18,023 nucleotides of DNA, taken from NCBI GenBank assembly GCA_018883625.1, contig JAHLFV010000071.1, forward strand, positions 1-18,023, in the 5' to 3' direction. The translations under genes and the position numbers were made by a program. This stretch comes from Candidatus Treponema excrementipullorum. GTDB lineage: Bacteria; Spirochaetota; Spirochaetia; Treponematales; Treponemataceae. The notes beneath the pieces are model-generated. The model was not told the DNA's origin. It worked only from the letters and a program-made list of their open reading frames with translations, and made no database searches. Below are positions 14,856-18,023 of this stretch, piece by piece. Each line of letters begins with the position of its first letter. Positions within the stretch are counted from its first letter, which is position 1.

Positions 14856-15754
14856 TGGAAGCTATCAAAGCTAAATCTAAGGAGCTTTTGGCAGCCGGTA
14901 CCGTAAACCGAGTCCTTGGTTGGCAAAAAGGCTTATTCGAAAGCGATATAACTCCTTGGGTTTTTACTTCTTCGGAAGAAATAGACAGTGATTTTATCTA
15001 CAATGAATACTGTGGTGCAAACTTATCAAAGGCTTTGATAAAAGAAACAAGAAAAGAGGGAAAAATCCTCGTTTTCTTAAAGCCTTGCGATACATACAGT
15101 TTTAATCAGTTACAAAAGGAACACCGTTTTGACAGAAGTAAGGTTCATGCGGTGGGAATTCCCTGTACCGGTATGAAAGATCCTGAAACAAAGGAAACAG
15201 CCGAACGGTGCCTTGTGTGTCGGGGTACAAAACACGTTGCCTACGATGAGCTCATAGATGGCTGCGACGAATCAGAATTGGATCCGGCAAGAGCACAGGC
15301 ACGTTTTGATGCCGTTGCCAAGTTAGAAGCCATGACCCCCTCTGAACGGTATGAATTCTGGCGTGGGGAACTTTCCCGGTGTATCCGATGTAATGCCTGT
15401 AGAAATGTATGTCCTGCCTGTAGTTGTGAAAACTGTGTATTTGATAATCCTAAATCAGGTATTGCACAGAAGGCAGCTGCAGATGATTTTGAAGAAAATA
15501 TGTTCCATATTATCCGGGCATTTCATGTTGCCAGTCGCTGTACAGACTGCGGTGAATGTTCCAGAGTATGTCCTCAAAGAATCCCGTTACATCTGTTAAA
15601 CAGAAAGTTTATCAAAGATATTAACGAATTATACGGAGATTATCAGGCAGGTATGGAAACAGAAGGAAGAACACCGCTTACCAATTTTACTCCCGGTGAC
15701 GTAGAACCTTCTGTTGTGTATGAACGCAGTCCCGAGCAAGGAGGAAGAAAATAA
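14840..15754 (+). CDS. Flx-type iron-sulfur protein with two [4Fe-4S] motifs (FlxC-like)
   Basis: A 304-residue cytoplasmic protein. Residues about 70-130 resemble FrhB/hydrogenase-beta-like proteins, with 'FLKPCDTYSFNQLQ' and 'GIPCTGM'. They are followed by two ferredoxin-type motifs: 'CIRCNACRNVCP' (C181, C184, C187, C191) with extra cysteines C194, C196 and C199, and 'CTDCGECSRVCP' (C234, C237, C240, C244). This fits one of the two Fe-S subunits (FlxB/FlxC) of the FlxABCD module known beside HdrABC in anaerobes such as Desulfovibrio. It probably relays electrons between the FAD subunit and the MvhD-like protein; which letter it deserves is my guess from gene order. The ATG follows GGAGG. 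Its last codon overlaps the next start (TAATG). Confidence 0.78.
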   Translation: MYETVMEAIKAKSKELLAAGTVNRVLGWQKGLFESDITPWVFTSSEEIDSDFIYNEYCGANLSKALIKETRKEGKILVFLKPCDTYSFNQLQKEHRFDRSKVHAVGIPCTGMKDPETKETAERCLVCRGTKHVAYDELIDGCDESELDPARAQARFDAVAKLEAMTPSERYEFWRGELSRCIRCNACRNVCPACSCENCVFDNPKSGIAQKAAADDFEENMFHIIRAFHVASRCTDCGECSRVCPQRIPLHLLNRKFIKDINELYGDYQAGMETEGRTPLTNFTPGDVEPSVVYERSPEQGGRK

Positions 15755-16782
15755 TGTTTCAAATCCCTGTTGCTAAGTTAAATGATTTTTTTGCAGCCGT
15801 AGCGGAACAAGAAGAGCTTTACCTGCCGGTTGACAATGTTGCCGGTCAGGCAGAATTCAAAAAGTGGGAAAAGGGTGATAAGCTCAGTACTGCTTTGAAT
15901 ACTGTCAGAAGTGCCAAAGATTTTTTCTTTCCTCAGACAGAAAATCTTATGGAATTCAAAATGGAAGGCAAAAATATAGATGTCGTTGATGCTCACGCAG
16001 ACGTAAAGAACTTTGCGGTTTTCGGTGTTCGTGGTTGCGATGCAGCAGCTTTCCATGTTTTGGATACAGTATTTTTGGTAGATCCTATCGATACGTACTA
16101 CAAGAATCGTCGAGAACACGGAGTAATGATCACGCTAGCTTGTACGGAACCGGCTCCCACCTGTTTCTGTAATCTTTTCGGTACAGATGCTACCAATCCC
16201 GGCGGTGATATTACTTCTTGGATCGTAGATGAAATGATGTACTTGGAAGCAGTTACCGATAAGGGCAAAAACTTTTTGGAAAAATACAAAGCTTGTTTTG
16301 AAGATGCTGCACAGGATGCCAACGCAAAGGTAGATGCCCAAAAGAGTGAAGTAAGTAAAAAATTGGAAGCTCTTCCCTTTGCTCATCTTAAAATGGACAA
16401 ATTTAAAGGTGAAAACCTGATGGAATTGTTCAATGATCCTGCTTGGGAAAAACTGTCTAAGGCTTGTTTAGGTTGCGGTACCTGTACCTTTGTGTGTCCT
16501 ACCTGTCAGTGTTATGACATCCGGGATTTTGATACCGGTCACGGTATTAAACGATTCCGCTGTTGGGATAGTTGTATGTATTCCGATTTTACTCAAATGG
16601 CTCACGGTAATCCAAGAACTACTCAGTTGGAACGTTTCCGTCAGCGCTTTATGCATAAATTGGTGTATCATCCGGCAAATCACAACGGAGAGTACAGTTG
16701 TGTAGGATGCGGTCGTTGTTTGGCAAAGTGTCCTATTTCAATGAATATTGTTAAAGTTATGAAAACTTTGGGAAAGAACTAG
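15754..16782 (+). CDS. Flx/sulfhydrogenase-beta/AsrA-type iron-sulfur protein (FlxB-like)
   Basis: A 342-residue cytoplasmic protein of the family that includes anaerobic sulfite reductase subunit A and sulfhydrogenase beta. Family signs are 'SAKDFFFPQTENLM' (53-66), 'FGVRGCDAAAF' (90-100), 'ACTEPAPTCFCNLFGTD' (129-145) and two cubane motifs: 'CLGCGTCTFVCPTCQCYDI' (C238, C241, C244, C248, with C251 and C253) and 'CVGCGRCLAKCP' (C316, C319, C322, C326). These proteins carry electrons between an FAD/NAD(P)H subunit, here the next gene, and a catalytic partner. No sulfite reductase (AsrC) or [NiFe] hydrogenase gene is present, and the HdrABC-FlxD neighbours point to an Flx module. It is joined to the upstream gene by TAATG and followed by the FAD subunit after 11 bases. 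Confidence 0.82.
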   Translation: MFQIPVAKLNDFFAAVAEQEELYLPVDNVAGQAEFKKWEKGDKLSTALNTVRSAKDFFFPQTENLMEFKMEGKNIDVVDAHADVKNFAVFGVRGCDAAAFHVLDTVFLVDPIDTYYKNRREHGVMITLACTEPAPTCFCNLFGTDATNPGGDITSWIVDEMMYLEAVTDKGKNFLEKYKACFEDAAQDANAKVDAQKSEVSKKLEALPFAHLKMDKFKGENLMELFNDPAWEKLSKACLGCGTCTFVCPTCQCYDIRDFDTGHGIKRFRCWDSCMYSDFTQMAHGNPRTTQLERFRQRFMHKLVYHPANHNGEYSCVGCGRCLAKCPISMNIVKVMKTLGKN

Positions 16783-16793
16783 GGAGATGCATA

Positions 16794-17621
16794 ATGGAAC
16801 ATGATACCCTTATACCTGTAGTTGGTGTAGTTACGGATATCCGTCAAGATACACCGGATGTAAAAACCTTTCGAGTTGTGGGTAAAGACGGAAAAAAATT
16901 GTTTGAACACATTCCCGGACAGTGTGCCATGCTTTCTGTTCCCGGAGTCAGTGAAGCAATGATTTCTATAACTTCTTCTCCTACCAACAAAGAATACATG
17001 GAATTCAGTGTGAAGAAATGTGGCTGTTTATCTACATGGCTTCATGAGATGGATGTGGGACAGCAGATCACCGTTCGCGGTCCTTACGGAAACGGTTTTC
17101 CTGTTGATACAGACTTAAAGGGCAAGGATTTGCTTTTTATTGCCGGAGGAATCGGATTGGCTCCTCTGCGCTCCGTTATTAACTATGTACGGGATAAGCG
17201 TTCCGATTACGGTTCCGTACAGATTGTTTACGGTTCCCGTTCCAAGGCAGACTTGGTAGATTATCAGGAAATCATAGACGAGTGGATGAAAACCGAGGGA
17301 GTAGAGGTAAACCTTACGATTGATAATCCTCAGGATGACTGGGACGGTCACGTAGGTTTTATCCCTAATTATGTAAAAGAGCTCAATCCGGATATAAGAA
17401 AAACTATTCTTATGTGTGGACCGCCTATTATGATCAAGTTCACCTTGAACGGATTAAAAGAGTTGGGATTTAAAGATACCCAAGTGTATACTACCATGGA
17501 ATTGCGTATGAAGTGCGGTATCGGTAAATGTGGACGCTGTAATATCGGCGATAAATATGTATGTAAAGACGGACCGGTGTTCCGTTTTGACCAGTTGGGC
17601 GAATTGCCTTCTGAATACTAG
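16794..17621 (+). CDS. flxA: FAD- and NAD(P)H-binding reductase with [2Fe-2S] (FlxA-type)
   Basis: A 275-residue member of the ferredoxin-NADP reductase superfamily, in the branch with sulfhydrogenase gamma, AsrB and PyrK. Seen: FAD-domain 'ISITSSP' (57-63) and 'RGPYGNGFP' (95-103), the NAD(P)-binding 'IAGGIGLAPLRS' (116-127) and 'CGPPIMI', and a C-terminal [2Fe-2S] motif with C241, C246, C249 and C257. In the FlxABCD-HdrABC complex this subunit oxidises NADH and passes electrons through the Fe-S subunits to HdrA. NADH rather than NADPH is inferred from that family, not shown by the sequence. The ATG follows AGGGAGATG. The next gene starts nine bases after its stop. Confidence 0.86.
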   Translation: MEHDTLIPVVGVVTDIRQDTPDVKTFRVVGKDGKKLFEHIPGQCAMLSVPGVSEAMISITSSPTNKEYMEFSVKKCGCLSTWLHEMDVGQQITVRGPYGNGFPVDTDLKGKDLLFIAGGIGLAPLRSVINYVRDKRSDYGSVQIVYGSRSKADLVDYQEIIDEWMKTEGVEVNLTIDNPQDDWDGHVGFIPNYVKELNPDIRKTILMCGPPIMIKFTLNGLKELGFKDTQVYTTMELRMKCGIGKCGRCNIGDKYVCKDGPVFRFDQLGELPSEY

Positions 17622-17630
17622 GAGAAAAAG

Positions 17631-18023
17631 ATGAGTAAGATGGTTTCAGTTTTTTTGTTTGGTAAAAAATACGAAGTTCCCTCTAACCTGACCATAATGA
17701 CTGCAATGGAATATGCAGGATACCAGTTGGTTCGGGGATGCGGTTGTCGTAACGGTTTTTGCGGCGCCTGTGCCACTTTGTATCGTATCGAAGGAGATAA
17801 GGAGCTTCATGCTTGTCTTGCTTGCCAGACACAGGTTGAAGACAAAATGTATGTTGCAACATTACCTTTCTTTCCCTTGGTAAAACAGATATATGACATC
17901 GAGAAGGTAAAGCCTGAACAGCAGATTATGATGCAATTGTATCCTGAAATTTATGCCTGTGTAGGCTGTAATGCCTGTACAAAAGCTTGTACACAGGATT
18001 TGAAGGTAATGCAGTATATCGCT
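17631..18023 (+). CDS. [2Fe-2S]/[4Fe-4S] protein, possible fumarate (thiol:fumarate) reductase iron-sulfur subunit; 3' end outside window
   Basis: The first 131 codons are seen; the gene runs off the window. Residues about 5-75 form a plant-type [2Fe-2S] domain with 'CGCRNGFCGAC' (C37, C39, C44, C47) and a later C62/C65. The spacing C39-x4-C44-x2-C47-x14-C62 resembles succinate dehydrogenase/fumarate reductase B subunits. A [4Fe-4S] motif follows: C110-x2-C113-x2-C116-x3-C120 in 'CVGCNACTKACTQDL'. The gap between the two motifs is shorter than in E. coli FrdB, and Thr replaces the Pro usually found after the last Cys. Two-domain Fe-S proteins of this type serve SdhB/FrdB/TfrB-like roles, feeding a flavoprotein. 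With mdh and fumC at the operon head, a fumarate reductase subunit is my best guess; a general ferredoxin-like partner is the alternative. The ATG has AGGAG seven bases upstream. Confidence 0.7.
   Translation, partial: MSKMVSVFLFGKKYEVPSNLTIMTAMEYAGYQLVRGCGCRNGFCGACATLYRIEGDKELHACLACQTQVEDKMYVATLPFFPLVKQIYDIEKVKPEQQIMMQLYPEIYACVGCNACTKACTQDLKVMQYIA

Noticed and set aside
14840..17621. Anaerobic sulfite reductase (AsrAB) or sulfhydrogenase (beta/gamma) subunits
   Set aside because: Two of the proteins belong to these wider families, but there is no AsrC and no [NiFe] hydrogenase subunit, and hdrBCA plus an MvhD-like gene directly precede them, which matches HdrABC-Flx modules.
1..18023. tRNA, rRNA, CRISPR arrays, insertion sequences or phage genes
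   Set aside because: I looked for tRNA-like folds, regular direct repeats, transposase or integrase motifs and terminal inverted repeats, and saw none.

Overview
This is a protein-coding stretch of roughly 40% GC (judged by eye) from a Gram-negative-type, strictly anaerobic bacterium. The evidence for an outer membrane is an OmpA-family C-terminus at the left edge, a Wzz-like polysaccharide chain-length protein and an exported transglutaminase/TPR protein. The evidence for anaerobic life is a long operon of oxygen-sensitive iron-sulfur electron-transfer proteins. I cannot name the lineage from sequence alone; spirochaetes, Negativicutes and low-GC Desulfovibrionales are all conceivable.

The left part (1-7180) is ordinary chromosomal content. 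It holds the end of an OmpA-like gene with a strong terminator, then a two-gene unit with an EAL-domain c-di-GMP phosphodiesterase joined to aroA. A small PspC-domain gene lies on the minus strand. leuB follows, with dyad symmetries and a perfect -10 hexamer upstream and a terminator downstream. Then come a minus-strand Wzz-like gene and uraA (uracil permease) with a clear terminator.

The middle (7180-8848) holds a minus-strand secreted protein with a transglutaminase-like Cys-His-Asp core and TPR-like repeats. It is divergent from the next operon, and the intergenic region carries a perfect 16-bp palindrome and a second dyad.

The right half (8849-18023, running off the edge) is one tightly packed plus-strand operon. 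The first gene looks like lactate dehydrogenase but carries Arg at the substrate-specificity position, so I predict malate dehydrogenase. The rest are fumC (class II fumarase), hdrB, hdrC, hdrA, an MvhD/FlxD protein, two FlxB/FlxC-type 4Fe-4S proteins, a FlxA-type FAD/NAD(P)H reductase, and a truncated [2Fe-2S]+[4Fe-4S] protein resembling the iron-sulfur subunit of soluble fumarate or thiol:fumarate reductases. No terminator is visible between these genes and several overlap.

Read together, mdh and fumC would convert oxaloacetate to malate to fumarate. The HdrABC-Flx module would take electrons from NADH at its FlxA end and may bifurcate them at the HdrA flavin. The last gene, perhaps followed by an FrdA-like flavoprotein outside the window, could pass electrons to fumarate. 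This suggests a soluble, cytoplasmic, possibly electron-bifurcating reductive succinate pathway coded in one operon. The enzyme families are recognised from sequence; the assembled pathway is my inference.
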